From Prevotella micans DSM 21469 = JCM 16134 (lineage in GTDB: Bacteria; Bacteroidota; Bacteroidia; Bacteroidales; Bacteroidaceae), in NCBI RefSeq assembly GCF_000614105.1, contig NZ_BAKH01000019.1, positions 1 through 43,653 of the forward strand: a stretch of 43,653 nt of DNA. Direction: 5' to 3'. A program made the position numbers and the translations under genes. Under the pieces are notes generated by a model, which was given only the letters and a program-made list of their open reading frames with translations, had not been told where the DNA came from and ran no database searches. Positions 29,799 to 38,940 of this stretch are shown here, one piece after another. Each line of letters starts with the position of its first letter. The first letter of the stretch is position 1.

Positions 29799-29809
29799 AT
29801 CTACTTTTG
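29777..29809 (+). promoter_or_regulatory. Promoter of the PASTA-rluD-ddl operon
   Basis: TTTG (29777-29780), 21-bp spacer, TACTTTTG (29802-29809). The -33 element lies in the loop of the rpmH terminator. Confidence 0.75.
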
Positions 29810-29838
29810 CGAGCACACGAAACAGCGTTGTTAATCAG

Positions 29839-30621
29839 ATGACCTCAAAAGAATTCTTACCTAAATTTTTTAGCACATACATATGGGGAAATGTCCTGGC
29901 AGGGAGCATTCTAATTATTTTATTGTCGCTCGGAGTGAGATACGGCATTGATATCTACACTCATCATGGCGAATCCATTGTCGTGCCTAATGTTATTCAT
30001 AAGTCGTTCGGTGAAGCAACGAAAATAATGAATAGAGTGGGGTTAACAATTCAAGTGACCGATACGGGATATGTGAAGAATTTACCACCCGATTGTATTC
30101 TTGAACAATCGCCTGCTGGAGAAAAACGTGTGAAATCTACGCATGTCATCTACGTGACGATAAACTCTGCCAGTCCACCAACTCTGCCAATGCCTGATTT
30201 GATTGATAATAGCTCGCTCCGTGAGGCGCAGGCACGTCTTTCGTCTATGGGCTTTAAGGTTGGTGAACCCGAATATATTCCAGGCGAGAAAGATTGGATA
30301 TATGGAATAATCGTGAATGGTAAACATGTACAGGCTGGTGACCGGATTTCCACCGAAGCAGTGGTTGTTCTCCAGGTGGGCGACGGAACACGCTCTGTAA
30401 GCGACCCGGCTATGACAAATACCTCCAAGGGATTAGAATATGAAGAGGAGGAAGTAGAAGAACCCATTTATGAAGACGAATATGAAATGGTGGAAGTTCC
30501 TGTCGATGAAAACGGTAATGAAATAACGCCTAATAAACCGTCTTCACAGGACGGTCCTTCAACTCCGAAGTCGCAAAACGCACTTCCCCCCGACCCATCG
30601 AGTAATAAACCAACAGAATGA
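29839..30621 (+). CDS. Membrane-anchored PASTA-domain protein
   Basis: 260 residues. One membrane helix near the start (about residues 16-36; GNVLAGSILIILLSLGVRYGI), then PASTA repeats (about 42-110, 115-185; VVPNVIHKSFGEATKIMNRVGL, MPDLIDNSSLREAQARLSSMGFKVGE). The tail (about 200-260) is acidic then Pro/Ser/Asn-rich and probably disordered. No kinase or transpeptidase domain is present. PASTA domains bind peptidoglycan fragments, and ddl lies two genes on. Its stop overlaps the rluD start. Confidence 0.9.
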   Translation: MTSKEFLPKFFSTYIWGNVLAGSILIILLSLGVRYGIDIYTHHGESIVVPNVIHKSFGEATKIMNRVGLTIQVTDTGYVKNLPPDCILEQSPAGEKRVKSTHVIYVTINSASPPTLPMPDLIDNSSLREAQARLSSMGFKVGEPEYIPGEKDWIYGIIVNGKHVQAGDRISTEAVVVLQVGDGTRSVSDPAMTNTSKGLEYEEEEVEEPIYEDEYEMVEVPVDENGNEITPNKPSSQDGPSTPKSQNALPPDPSSNKPTE

Positions 30622-31711
30622 TGAGGCCGGAGGAAGACGAACTTCTGGAAGAGAATGTTCCTTACGATTCTTTTTTATTCGAGGAGGATTCCGCAGACAA
30701 TAAACTTTACGAACACTTTCGCGTCTTGGTTGATAAAGGCCAAGACGCAACGCGTATAGATAAGTATCTTTTCGAGCGGATGCAGCATTCCAGTCGCAAC
30801 CGTATTCAGAAGGCTGCCGAGCTGGGGCGATTCACGTGAACGGGGTGCCAGTTAAGAGCAATTATAAGGTCAGGCCGAACGATATAATAACCCTCATGCT
30901 CAATCGTCCACAGTACGATAGCACAATTGAAGCCGAAGAAATACCTCTTGAAATCGTATATGAAGACGCCGATTTGCTCGTTGTGAATAAGCACGCTGGT
31001 ATGGTAGTGCATCCCGGTGCCGGGAATTTCCATGGAACGCTAATCAACGCGATTGCATGGCATCTGAAAGATCTGGAATCATTTAACCCCAACGACCCGG
31101 ATGTAGGGCTGGTGCACCGCATCGACAAGAATACAACTGGACTGCTCGTTATAGCCAAAACGCCCGACGCCAAAACTTCTTTGGGCAAGCAATTTTTCAA
31201 TAAAACTACCAGTCGCAAGTATAAGGCACTCGTGTGGGGAAATTTCACAGAAGACGATGGACGAATTGAGGGAAACATAGCTCGCGACCCAACAGACCGA
31301 CTTCGTATGAAAGTTTATCCAGCGGGTGACGAGCAGGGTAAACCAGCTGTGACTCACTATCGAGTCGTTGAGCGATTCGGATATACTACCCTATTGGAAT
31401 GCGTTCTCGAAACCGGCCGAACCCATCAAATCAGAGCTCACATGAAGCACATAGGGCATCCTCTCTTTGGTGACGAACGATATGGTGGAACAGCCATTCT
31501 TCGCGGAATACGGTCTAATTCCTATAGAACTTTCATTTTCAACTGCTTTAGCATTTGTAACCGCCAGGCTTTACACGCTCAAACCCTGGGTTTCAGACAT
31601 CCGCGAACCGGCGAACAGATGAATTTTACAAGCGAACTGCCGGAAGATCTGGCCACAATAGTCCAGAAATGGCGTACCTACATCTACGGTTCAGCACAAA
31701 AAGAAAAATAA
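30618..31711 (+). CDS. rluD: RluD-type 23S rRNA pseudouridine synthase, one frameshift
   Basis: About 364 residues when restored. S4 domain (about 45-100; DATRIDKYLFERMQHSSRNRIQKAAELG), catalytic domain with VHRIDKNTTGLLVIAK (catalytic Asp in HRIDKNT) and GRTHQIRAHMKHIGHPLFGDERYGG. At about 30824-30829 the frame breaks: CTGGGGCGATTCACG lacks one base, a further G giving LGAIHVNGVPVKSNYKV. It modifies helix 69-type uridines of 23S rRNA in characterised relatives. ATG overlaps the PASTA stop (ATGATGA), indicating translational coupling. Confidence 0.92.
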
Positions 31712-31718
31712 CAAACAA

Positions 31719-32714
31719 ATGGAAAATATGAAACGAACAATTGCCATCGTATGTGGTGGCGACTCATCAGAGCACGATGTGTCTCTACGTTCTGCCCAAG
31801 GCCTATACTCGTTCTTCGACAAAGAACGTTACGACGTTTACATTGTCGACGTGAAAGGAACCGATTGGCATGTGAACTTTGATAATGGAGATACGGCTCC
31901 GATAGACCGGAAAGATTTCTCATTCATGAAAAACGGTAAGGCTGTAATTTTCGACTACGCCTATATTACAATTCACGGACAGCCCGGTGAGAATGGAGTC
32001 CTTCAAGGCTATTTCGAGCTGATCCATCTACCATATTCTACCAGCGGCGTGCTTGTAGAAGCCATGACGTTCGATAAATATGTGCTCAATAACTACCTTC
32101 GCGGATTCGGCGTTAATGTGGCTGATAGTATTCTTTTGCGACGCGGTGAAACCTACGATGAAAAGGCTATAGCTGAACGCATAGGAATGCCGTGTTTCGT
32201 CAAACCATCGGCCGATGGTAGTAGTTTCGGAGTGTCGAAGGTGAAGAACGCCGACCAGCTTGCTCCTGCTCTCCGAGTAGCCTTCATGGAAAGCAACGAG
32301 GCGATGATTGAAAGCTTCATCGATGGCGTTGAAATATCGCAGGGAGTTTATAAAACAAAGGATAAATCAGTTGTCTTCCCAGCCACCGAAGTAGTTACAT
32401 CCAACGAGTTTTTCGACTATAACGCCAAGTACAACGGTCAGGTTCAAGAAATAACCCCTGCCAGAATATCCTCGGAAACTGCAGCCCGCGTGGCCGAAGA
32501 AACAAGCAGGATATACGATATTCTCCACGCCAACGGAATAATTCGAATCGACTACATCATATCGAAAAACCGACAAGGAGACGATGTTATCAACATGCTT
32601 GAAATAAACACTACCCCGGGAATGACCCTCACCAGTTTCATTCCGCAGCAGGTGCGAGCCGCAGGACTCGAAATAAAAGATGTGCTTACCGATATTGTTG
32701 AAAATCAATTTTGA
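31719..32714 (+). CDS. ddl: D-alanine--D-alanine ligase
   Basis: 331 residues. N-terminal AIVCGGDSSEHDVSLRSAQG (Rossmann-like start), ATP-grasp centre with CFVKPSADGSSFGVSKVK (about residues 150-170), EVSQG-like VEISQGVY and C-terminal EINTTPGMTLTSFIPQQ (metal-binding Glu and Asn). It makes D-Ala-D-Ala for peptidoglycan. Starts 7 bp after rluD; a second Met three codons later is possible. Followed by the acyltransferase gene after 3 bp. Confidence 0.96.
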   Translation: MENMKRTIAIVCGGDSSEHDVSLRSAQGLYSFFDKERYDVYIVDVKGTDWHVNFDNGDTAPIDRKDFSFMKNGKAVIFDYAYITIHGQPGENGVLQGYFELIHLPYSTSGVLVEAMTFDKYVLNNYLRGFGVNVADSILLRRGETYDEKAIAERIGMPCFVKPSADGSSFGVSKVKNADQLAPALRVAFMESNEAMIESFIDGVEISQGVYKTKDKSVVFPATEVVTSNEFFDYNAKYNGQVQEITPARISSETAARVAEETSRIYDILHANGIIRIDYIISKNRQGDDVINMLEINTTPGMTLTSFIPQQVRAAGLEIKDVLTDIVENQF

Positions 32715-32717
32715 CCA

Positions 32718-33869
32718 ATGACAATTCCTGAAAAATTCAACGCCATCAGGCCATTCAACCCAGAAGAACTTCCGCAGGCTTACGATAGACTCCTTGCCGA
32801 CCCTCAATTCCAGCAAGTGCTGGCCTATCTCTATCCCGGTATCCCACTCGAAACCCTGCGTGAACAGATGCACCTATGTCCCACGCTACTCGACTTCCAA
32901 AAGGCTTTCGCCTACAAGTTCATCAAGAAAATAATGGCTGAAATAAGCGATGGATTTACTCTTGACGCCGGTCATCTTGACATTGAAAAAAGATATACTT
33001 TCATTAGTAACCACCGTGATATTGTTCTCGACCCCGGGCTATTGGACGTGCTCCTCATTGATGCCGGATTCCAAACAACATGCGAAATTGCAATCGGAGA
33101 CAATCTCCTCACCCGCCCGTGGGTGAAAGACCTTGTGAGACTAAACAAAAGTTTCATCGTACAACGTTCACTCCCCATGCGCCAACTCCTTGAAGCAAGT
33201 CGCATACTTTCGGAATACATGCATTTCGCCATCGCCCAGAAGAACGAAAATATATGGATTGCACAGCGCGAAGGGAGAGCTAAGGATTCCGACGACCGGA
33301 CTGCCGAAGGCGTGCTTAAAATGATGGCTATGGCAGGCGACGGAACCCCAACCCAGCGGCTTATGCAACTACACCTAGTGCCTGTGGCCATATCATACGA
33401 ATACGACCCTTGCGACTTTCTCAAAGCAAAAGAATTTCAGCAGCGACGCGATAATCCACAGTTCAAAAAGAGCGCCGAGGACGACATTCTCAGTATGCGA
33501 ACCGGAATGATGGGACGTAAAGGGCATGTGCACTATCAAGCAGCCCCCTGCATCGACAACTATCTTGCCAGTTTGCCAGTTACCATGTCCAAAACCGAGC
33601 TCTACAAGCATATTGCCGTCCATATTGACCGTGAGATTCATGCCCGCTACAGGCTATATCCCAACAACTATGCTGCCCTCGACCTTCTTAACGGAACTTC
33701 CGAACACGCCTCGTGCTACACCACACAACAGCTCGAAGCCTTTGAGCAATACATCGACAGGCAAATCGCACGAATAGACCTTTCCAACAAGGACGAACCC
33801 TATCTGCGCGAACGAATCCTCACCATGTATGCCAACATAGCCATAAACTACCTCAAAGCGCATGAATAA
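32718..33869 (+). CDS. PlsC-like 1-acyl-glycerol-phosphate acyltransferase
   Basis: 383 residues without a clear membrane helix. The acyltransferase motif is FISNHRDIVLDPGLL (about residues 95-109), followed by FIVQRSLPMRQLLEASR and WIAQREGRAKDSDDRT (substrate-binding block). It probably transfers an acyl chain to a lipid or phospholipid precursor; the exact substrate is open. The gene is in the conserved run rluD-ddl-acyltransferase. Its last codons overlap the next start by 8 bp. Confidence 0.82.
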   Translation: MTIPEKFNAIRPFNPEELPQAYDRLLADPQFQQVLAYLYPGIPLETLREQMHLCPTLLDFQKAFAYKFIKKIMAEISDGFTLDAGHLDIEKRYTFISNHRDIVLDPGLLDVLLIDAGFQTTCEIAIGDNLLTRPWVKDLVRLNKSFIVQRSLPMRQLLEASRILSEYMHFAIAQKNENIWIAQREGRAKDSDDRTAEGVLKMMAMAGDGTPTQRLMQLHLVPVAISYEYDPCDFLKAKEFQQRRDNPQFKKSAEDDILSMRTGMMGRKGHVHYQAAPCIDNYLASLPVTMSKTELYKHIAVHIDREIHARYRLYPNNYAALDLLNGTSEHASCYTTQQLEAFEQYIDRQIARIDLSNKDEPYLRERILTMYANIAINYLKAHE

Positions 33870-34517
33870 AATCCTCGCTATTGTTTTTGTGCTTTTGCTT
33901 TCGGCCTGCACAACCGATTTCTACGAAACAGGTGACTCACCTCTTTCTTATCTTCGAACCGATTTCGTAGAAATCCGAACCGCAGCCCCAACCATATTCA
34001 CTAAAGCCATAACCGATGATAGTGATACCCTTCTTCTCGACCCTTCAATTAAAGCCAATTGGGCTCAAACAGCTGATTCAACCTATCGTGCACTGCTTTA
34101 TTACCGAAAAACCGCCTTACGCACTGTTACGCCGCTGGCTATAAATTATATCCCAGTTGTTCGCCCCACCATGAAAACCGATTTAGCCCGCTTTGCCGAC
34201 CCCGTGACCTTACAAAGCGCATGGATAAGCAAGAATCGAAAATATCTCAATCTCGCATTGCCCTCAAGACAGGAGCTAAAGCCAATGAAAAGCAAAAGCA
34301 CATCCTTGGTATTGCCATTGATACCACCATTCACCATTCCGGCAATATTTCGACCCACAAACTACGCTTTTTCCACAACCGTAACGGTATACCCGCTCAC
34401 TACACCTCACGCATCTATTTAAGTCTGCCTCTCAGCAACTACCACTCGGGCGACACCATTATCCTCAACATCCCAACTTCCGTTGGACCTCTTGTTCGTA
34501 GCTTTCCTATTCTCTGA
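33862..34517 (+). CDS. NigD-like lipoprotein, one frameshift
   Basis: About 218 residues when restored. Lipobox LLSAC at about residue 16. Middle part (KANWAQTADSTYRALLYYR; DPVTLQSAWISKNRKYLNLAL) fits the NigD-like family of Bacteroidales lipoproteins. Near 34260 the frame shifts: GCATTGCCCTCAAG needs one more G or C to read LALxLKTGAKANEKQKHILGIAID and end VRSFPIL at 34517. Function unknown. Overlaps the acyltransferase gene, so it is translationally coupled and the last gene of this operon. Bases 34518-34655 show no gene. Confidence 0.75.
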
Positions 34518-34655
34518 CCATTGGGAAAGTGTTTCTCTCTATCTCATCTCTCAAAACATACTTCGTCCTGTCGTCCGGGTGCCGACAGACACTGGGGCTG
34601 TCCCTACATGCGTGCTAATGCCCGAGCGAGAGTCTCTATTAAACCGAATTCACGT

Positions 34656-34700
34656 TAAAAAAGGGGAGCAAATGCTTCTTCCTTTTTGCATTTGCTCCCC
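34656..34700 (-). terminator. Terminator of the 37-codon minus-strand unit
   Basis: GGGGAGCAAATGC (34663-34675) pairs perfectly with GCATTTGCTCCCC (34688-34700). Read on the minus strand the stem is followed by TTTTTT. On the plus strand there is no T run, although it may still help end the NigD-like transcript. Confidence 0.8.
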
Positions 34701-34739
34701 CCTAAATTGGAAACGGATTGACCGTTGGTGTGTAACAAC

Positions 34740-34853
34740 TTAATTATACCAAAATTCACCGCTAATGATGTTCTGGCGAGAATCGGATTGTTCGTTCTCC
34801 TTTTTGTTTGGGCTTAGATCTTGATAGATCTCGTGTTGATTAGATTCTTTCAT
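34740..34853 (-). CDS. Small 37-aa protein with its own transcription unit
   Basis: MKESNQHEIYQDLSPNKKEN... ending SGEFWYN. Hydrophilic, no signal peptide, no family recognised. AAAGGA lies about 9 nt before the ATG; a consensus promoter (34923-34953) and a strong terminator (34656-34700) frame it. The longer frame from 34925 would begin inside the promoter and is rejected. It may be a peptide gene, or the RNA may be the product. Confidence 0.5.
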   Translation of the reverse strand: MKESNQHEIYQDLSPNKKENEQSDSRQNIISGEFWYN

Positions 34854-34922
34854 TTTACAGGTTCCTTTCTTTGTTGATTGTATTTTGGTTTTGCTCCAAT
34901 TCTCTAATGAATCGGAGTAACG

Positions 34923-34953
34923 CAAAAGTAAATTATTTTGACTTATAAGACAA
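34923..34953 (-). promoter_or_regulatory. Promoter of the 37-codon gene
   Basis: On the minus strand TTG (34951-34953), 20-bp spacer, TACTTTTG (34923-34930), followed by CG. Start near 34916, leader about 60 nt. The plus-strand frame at 34938-35162 overlapping this has no supporting signals. Confidence 0.75.
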
Positions 34954-35249
34954 GTCGTGAAACGAGGATTTCTGTTTTTTTAGATTTTTCTAAAGGTAGA
35001 TTACTCAATCAACTAACCTCCTCTGGCTCATACTTGCCCCGTGATTTCTTTCTATCCGTATTTTCGCTTTTTCTAGTACGTCGATTCAGTATGAATTTAC
35101 GTAATACCTATTTGAATCAATCAAGAATCAGAGTTCATCCGTATGTTAATCGGAGGAAATAAGCCGTATTTTTATACTGAATATTAATTTCTATATTTAA
35201 GCTATAGAGCCGTATATTATACTATTGTTATTCCAAAAATAAATACATT

Positions 35250-35391
35250 AACCGCGATTTCGGCAAATGTAAATCTGTGAAGAAATACATCTGCCGAAGT
35301 TTCGGATGATTTAATTATTTTGGGAAATACAATTGCCGGAGTTTCGGCAGATGTATTTCTTCACAGATTTACATTTGCCGAAATCGCGGTT
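35250..35391. repeat. Long perfect inverted repeat with 42-bp internal period (element D)
   Basis: 49-bp arms at 35250-35298 and 35343-35391 are exact reverse complements, spacer 44 bp; flanks 35241-35249 and 35392-35400 match partly. Four small dyads (CCGCGATTTCGG, CCGAAGTTTCGG, CCGGAGTTTCGG, CCGAAATCGCGG) start at 35252, 35294, 35336 and 35378, exactly 42 bp apart. No terminal target duplication or transposase is seen. Flanks 35163-35240 and 35401-35802 hold no gene that I can support. Confidence 0.95.
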
Positions 35392-35802
35392 GACGTATTT
35401 CTATAATGAAATTAAAATACCGAAATAATCTATTGTGAGTCTATTGAAGAGATAAGCGCACATTTCGTCATCGAAGGCTCCTAGGAACTTGAAATACTGA
35501 TTAAGTATTAGTTCAATGCTCGGATTTAGGTTGTAGATATGGGAAAGAAGCAGAGAATGACCGAAAAAATATCCGGAAAGCAGTCGGAGCAGGAATTCGA
35601 CGAAGCGGAAAAAACTGAAATCGAAGAATTGGTGGATGTTTCGTAGACCAGTTCATTGTGACAGACAGGGAATCAGGATGTATATAATAAAAGACGAGTT
35701 TCAACCTGTCGACAGAGTGAAAAAAATGGCTCATCCGGAAGTGTTGGGAGGCGCCGGCCGAGAAAAAACCGTAACTTCGCAGCGAAATAATCATTTAAAA
35801 AC

Positions 35803-37065
35803 ATGAATCTGAAATTCAGACTAGCTTTAATGAACTTCTTGGAGTTCGCAGTTTGGGGGGCTTATCTAACCTCCATGGGAAGATACCTGGGAAATCTGGG
35901 TATGGGTGACAAAATTGCCTTGTTCTATTCTATGCAAGGTGTAGTCTCTATCTTCATGCCGGCGTTGATTGGCATCGTGGCCGACAGATGGGTGCAAGCA
36001 CAACGAATGCTTGGACTTTGCCATCTGGCCGCCGGAGCGTTTATGATTGCAACCGCTTTTTATGGCGCAAACGCAACGGATGGGGTTGATTTCACTACGC
36101 TTTTCGCACTGTATTCTATGTCGGTGGCCTTTTACATGCCAACTTTGGCGCTATCTAACTCGGTGGCCTATTCTGCACTCACACAAGCCGGAATGGACAC
36201 GGTTAAAACATTCCCGTCGATACGCGTATTCGGTACTATCGGCTTTATAGCAACCATGTGGCTGGTTGACATTATGGGTTTTCAGAGCAATCAGAATCAG
36301 TTCATCACGTCGGGCGTTGTTAGTTTGCTGCTGTTTCTCTATACTTTCAAGCTCCCCGGTTGCCCCGTTTCGAGCGGAGGCGACAGGAAGAGCTTCGTCG
36401 ATGCTTTCGGATTACGGGCCTTTGCGCTTTTCAAGCAAAAGAAGATGGCCATATTCTTTGTGTTCTCGATGTTGCTGGGCGTGAGCTTGCAGATTACAAA
36501 CAGTTTTGCAAATCCGTTTTTGTTCAGCTTCGGCGCACAGGATGTATTTAAGGAAGCGTTCGGAGTTCAGCACGCCAACATTCTCATTAGTTTGTCGCAG
36601 GTGAGCTAGACGTGCTGCATTCTGCTCATTCCATTTTTTATGAAACGCTACGGTATCAAGAATGTAATGCTCATTGCAATGTTCGCCTGGGTGCTGCGTT
36701 TTGGACTGTTCGGTCTTGGCAATCCCGGTTTCCCGGGTGTTCTGCTCTTCATCCTGTCGATGATTGTCTATGGTGTGGCATTCGATTTCTTCAATATCTC
36801 CGGCTCGCTCTTTGTCGACCAAAGCACCGACCCTTCGCTGCGCTCATCGGCCCAGGGATTATTCATGCTTATGACCAACGGAATTGGCGCAACGGTTGGA
36901 ACACTCGCTGCCCAAACCGTAATCAATAATTACACCAAACCGCTCACCATCGGAGCCGATACGTTTACAGTCGGCAACTGGAGTGCATGCTGGTACATCT
37001 TCGCCGCCTATGCCCTCGTGATTGCAGTTTGTTTCTCAATTGTGTTCCGCCCAAAGAAAATCTAA
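35803..37065 (+). pseudogene. Nucleoside-type MFS transporter with in-frame TAG
   Basis: 420 codons in one frame, interrupted by TAG at 36607-36609. N-terminal MNFLEFAVWGAYLTSMGRYLG and the continuing downstream frame (IPFFMKRYGIKNVMLIAMFAWVLR; ISGSLFVDQSTDPSLRSSAQG) match the nucleoside:H+ symporter group (NupG/xanthosine permease-like), with about 12 membrane segments. Family members have Glu in the LSQVSE position, so GAG to TAG is the likely change. TAG ends other genes here, so it is not recoded. Real nonsense mutation or base error; as written the transporter would be cut after about 7 helices. 3 bp before the next gene. Confidence 0.85.
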
Positions 37066-37068
37066 AAG

Positions 37069-37617
37069 ATGAACAAAGTCCAACTCATATTCAAAGGGAT
37101 GACCGAAATCGTCGGCAGTGAAAAATTGCTGCTCCTTGTTCTAACCGATATCGACAAGAAACGGCAGATAGCCATCGTTAGCACTCATCATTTTGGATAT
37201 GAAATTGGCCTGCGAATAACTCAAACCCCAATAACCGAAAAGCTATTGCCAGAGGTGTTGTGCCGCGTGAATCCGGAAATGACTGCACAGTATTACGAAA
37301 TTCTGCTAGACCATGTCTTCGACGGACAATACAATGCCCTACTCGTTCGTAAATACGATTTGTCGACAACATCTCTGCGTGCTTCCGACGCTATTCTCCT
37401 TGCACACATAGCTCATCTGAATGTGTTCATGGAAGAAGAACTTTTCAACCGACAAAGCACTCCTGTCATCGCCGATGAAGAGCGAATGCCGCTGCCTCTT
37501 AACACTCTAAGCGCCGAGATGCTACGTAATGCACTCAAACGTGCAATTGCCGAGGAAAACTATGAGCTTGCCTCACTCCTTCGCGACGAAATGAATAAAC
37601 GCGAAAAAAAAGAATGA
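37069..37617 (+). CDS. Bifunctional nuclease family protein with UVR motif
   Basis: 182 residues. The BFN/DUF151 domain occupies residues about 1-140 (LIFKGMTEIVGSEKLLLLVLTD; LRASDAILLAHIAHLNVFMEEELF). The C-terminus (about 148-180; LRNALKRAIAEENYELASLLRDEM) is a UvrB/UvrC-type UVR motif. Homologues have DNase/RNase activity reported in plants and are widely conserved in bacteria, but the cellular role here is unknown. Overlaps rsmE by 4 bp (ATGA). Confidence 0.88.
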   Translation: MNKVQLIFKGMTEIVGSEKLLLLVLTDIDKKRQIAIVSTHHFGYEIGLRITQTPITEKLLPEVLCRVNPEMTAQYYEILLDHVFDGQYNALLVRKYDLSTTSLRASDAILLAHIAHLNVFMEEELFNRQSTPVIADEERMPLPLNTLSAEMLRNALKRAIAEENYELASLLRDEMNKREKKE

Positions 37618-38345
37618 AAGAAACTCGATTTTTCTACGCTCCCAATGCCGCATCGCAAAATCAACTGCCGCCCGAAGAGGCTACACATGCCATCAGAGTT
37701 CTGCGAATCAAACCCGGCGATGAAATCTTTCTCATGGACGGACAAGGCTCATTCCATCGTGCCGAAGTCGAGAGCGTAACATCAAAGCACTGTTTCTATC
37801 GGCTCACAGAAACCCTTCCGCAACAACCCGCCTGGCACGGTAGAATCCATCTGGCAATAGCACCCACAAAGGATGCCGGACGAATGGAATGGCTCGCCGA
37901 AAAAGCCGTCGAAATCGGTATTGATGAAATCAGCTTCCTCGAATGCCGGTTCTCCGAACGCCGCACCATGCGCACAGAGCGTATCGAGCGTATAGTTGTT
38001 TCGGCGATGAAGCAAAGTCGCAAACCATGGAAACCCCAGGTTAATCCGATGATTCCTTTCAACGACTTTATTGCCCGAGCTCATCCCTCGTTGAGTTTCA
38101 TTTGCCATTGCTACAATGAAATTCCACGTGCAGATTTATTCGCTGAGATAACCAAACCACAAGAAAGCCAATCCGACATAACAATTCTCGTCGGACCTGA
38201 AGGCGATTTCTCAATCGACGAAGTAAACCAAGCTATGGATTGCGGATTCATCAGTGCAACCCTCGGCCAAAGTCGTTTGCGCACCGAAACCGCCGGCTTG
38301 TCGGCTGTAGTCTACTCCCAGCTGGCTCGCCGAATCTTAGATTGA
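37614..38345 (+). CDS. rsmE: 16S rRNA m3U1498 methyltransferase
   Basis: 243 residues. N-terminal PUA-like domain (about 1-70; EEATHAIRVLRIKPGDEIFLMDGQG), C-terminal SPOUT methyltransferase domain with the trefoil-knot signature: ILVGPEGDFSIDEVNQA and LGQSRLRTETAGLSAV (SAM site). It methylates U1498 of 16S rRNA. Starts inside the stop of the previous gene (translational coupling). Normal length, complete. Confidence 0.95.
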   Translation: MKETRFFYAPNAASQNQLPPEEATHAIRVLRIKPGDEIFLMDGQGSFHRAEVESVTSKHCFYRLTETLPQQPAWHGRIHLAIAPTKDAGRMEWLAEKAVEIGIDEISFLECRFSERRTMRTERIERIVVSAMKQSRKPWKPQVNPMIPFNDFIARAHPSLSFICHCYNEIPRADLFAEITKPQESQSDITILVGPEGDFSIDEVNQAMDCGFISATLGQSRLRTETAGLSAVVYSQLARRILD

Positions 38346-38428
38346 ATTACAAGCTTTTGATAATACTTGCGTCGAGCTTGTGCGGAAGAAAAGGCAAACA
38401 TGTATATGCTTAATTGTGAACATCTAAC

Positions 38429-38436
38429 TACATTTG
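38429..38436 (+). promoter_or_regulatory. -7-like element before the DUF1573 gene
   Basis: TACATTTG followed by CAAC, 28 bp before the ATG at 38465. A TTG at 38414 is too close to be a normal -33, so this rests on the -7 alone. Confidence 0.45.
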
Positions 38437-38464
38437 CAACCGCAACTTAGAACAAAAAACAATA

Positions 38465-38854
38465 ATGAAAACGATGAAAAAGCTACTATTGATGACGATG
38501 ATGCTCGTGTTCGGATTGACATCGGTAATGGCACAGAACCAAGCTGAAATCAAGTTCGACAAAACGAATCATAACTTCGGCACATTCGCCGAAAAAGACG
38601 GGGTACAGAAAACAACATTCACCTTCACAAATGTCGGCAAGGCTCCCCTAGTGATAAATCAAGTTGTGGCAAGCTGCGGATGCACAGTCGCAAACTACGA
38701 CAAGCGTCCCATCCCGCCCGGACAAAAAGGAACTATAGAAATAAGCTATAACGGAGCCGGAAAATTTCCAGGACACTTCAAGAAAAGCATAACTGTGAGG
38801 ACCAATGCGGTAACCGAAATGACAAGGCTCTACGTTGAAGGAGTGATGCAATAG
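38465..38854 (+). CDS. DUF1573 domain protein
   Basis: 129 residues. Signal peptide (MKKLLLMTMMLVFGLTSVMAQ; a second Met at 38477 is an equally possible start). The rest is one DUF1573 domain, an Ig-like (ASH-type) fold: FDKTNHNFGTFAEKDGVQKTTFTF, ASCGCTVANYDKRPIPPGQKG (conserved SCGC) and a terminal beta strand. Common in Bacteroidetes as an exported protein of unknown function. Terminator 32 bp downstream. Confidence 0.88.
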   Translation: MKTMKKLLLMTMMLVFGLTSVMAQNQAEIKFDKTNHNFGTFAEKDGVQKTTFTFTNVGKAPLVINQVVASCGCTVANYDKRPIPPGQKGTIEISYNGAGKFPGHFKKSITVRTNAVTEMTRLYVEGVMQ

Positions 38855-38885
38855 AAAAGAATCATCCCCAACGGAAATATTAACG

Positions 38886-38917
38886 AAAACGCGCCATCAA
38901 CGGGATGACGCGTTTTT
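38886..38917 (+). terminator. Terminator of the DUF1573 gene
   Basis: ACGCG-C-CATC pairs with GATG-A-CGCGT with one mismatch, preceded by A's and followed by TTTTTT. The upstream ATG at 38905 for topB lies on this structure, so the topB start was set at 38941. Confidence 0.75.
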
Positions 38918-38940
38918 TCATGTCTACACGGAAAAAAGAA

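Noticed and set aside
34938..35162. Plus-strand 74-codon frame
   Set aside because: Overlaps the promoter of the minus-strand small gene and has no ribosome-binding site or family features.
35250..35391. Insertion sequence or typical MITE
   Set aside because: No terminal target duplication, no transposase relic, and no second copy in the window; left as an inverted repeat.
35539..35646. 35-codon ORF beginning MGKKQRMTEK
   Set aside because: Hydrophilic, no clear promoter, ribosome-binding site or terminator; could be chance in an A/G-rich stretch.
36607..36609. TAG read as an amino acid
   Set aside because: TAG serves as the stop of several intact genes in the window, for example the lacI-type gene and the DUF1573 gene.
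38905..38940. Upstream start for topB
   Set aside because: It lies on the DUF1573 terminator; the conserved protein start MIVCIAEKP is at 38941.
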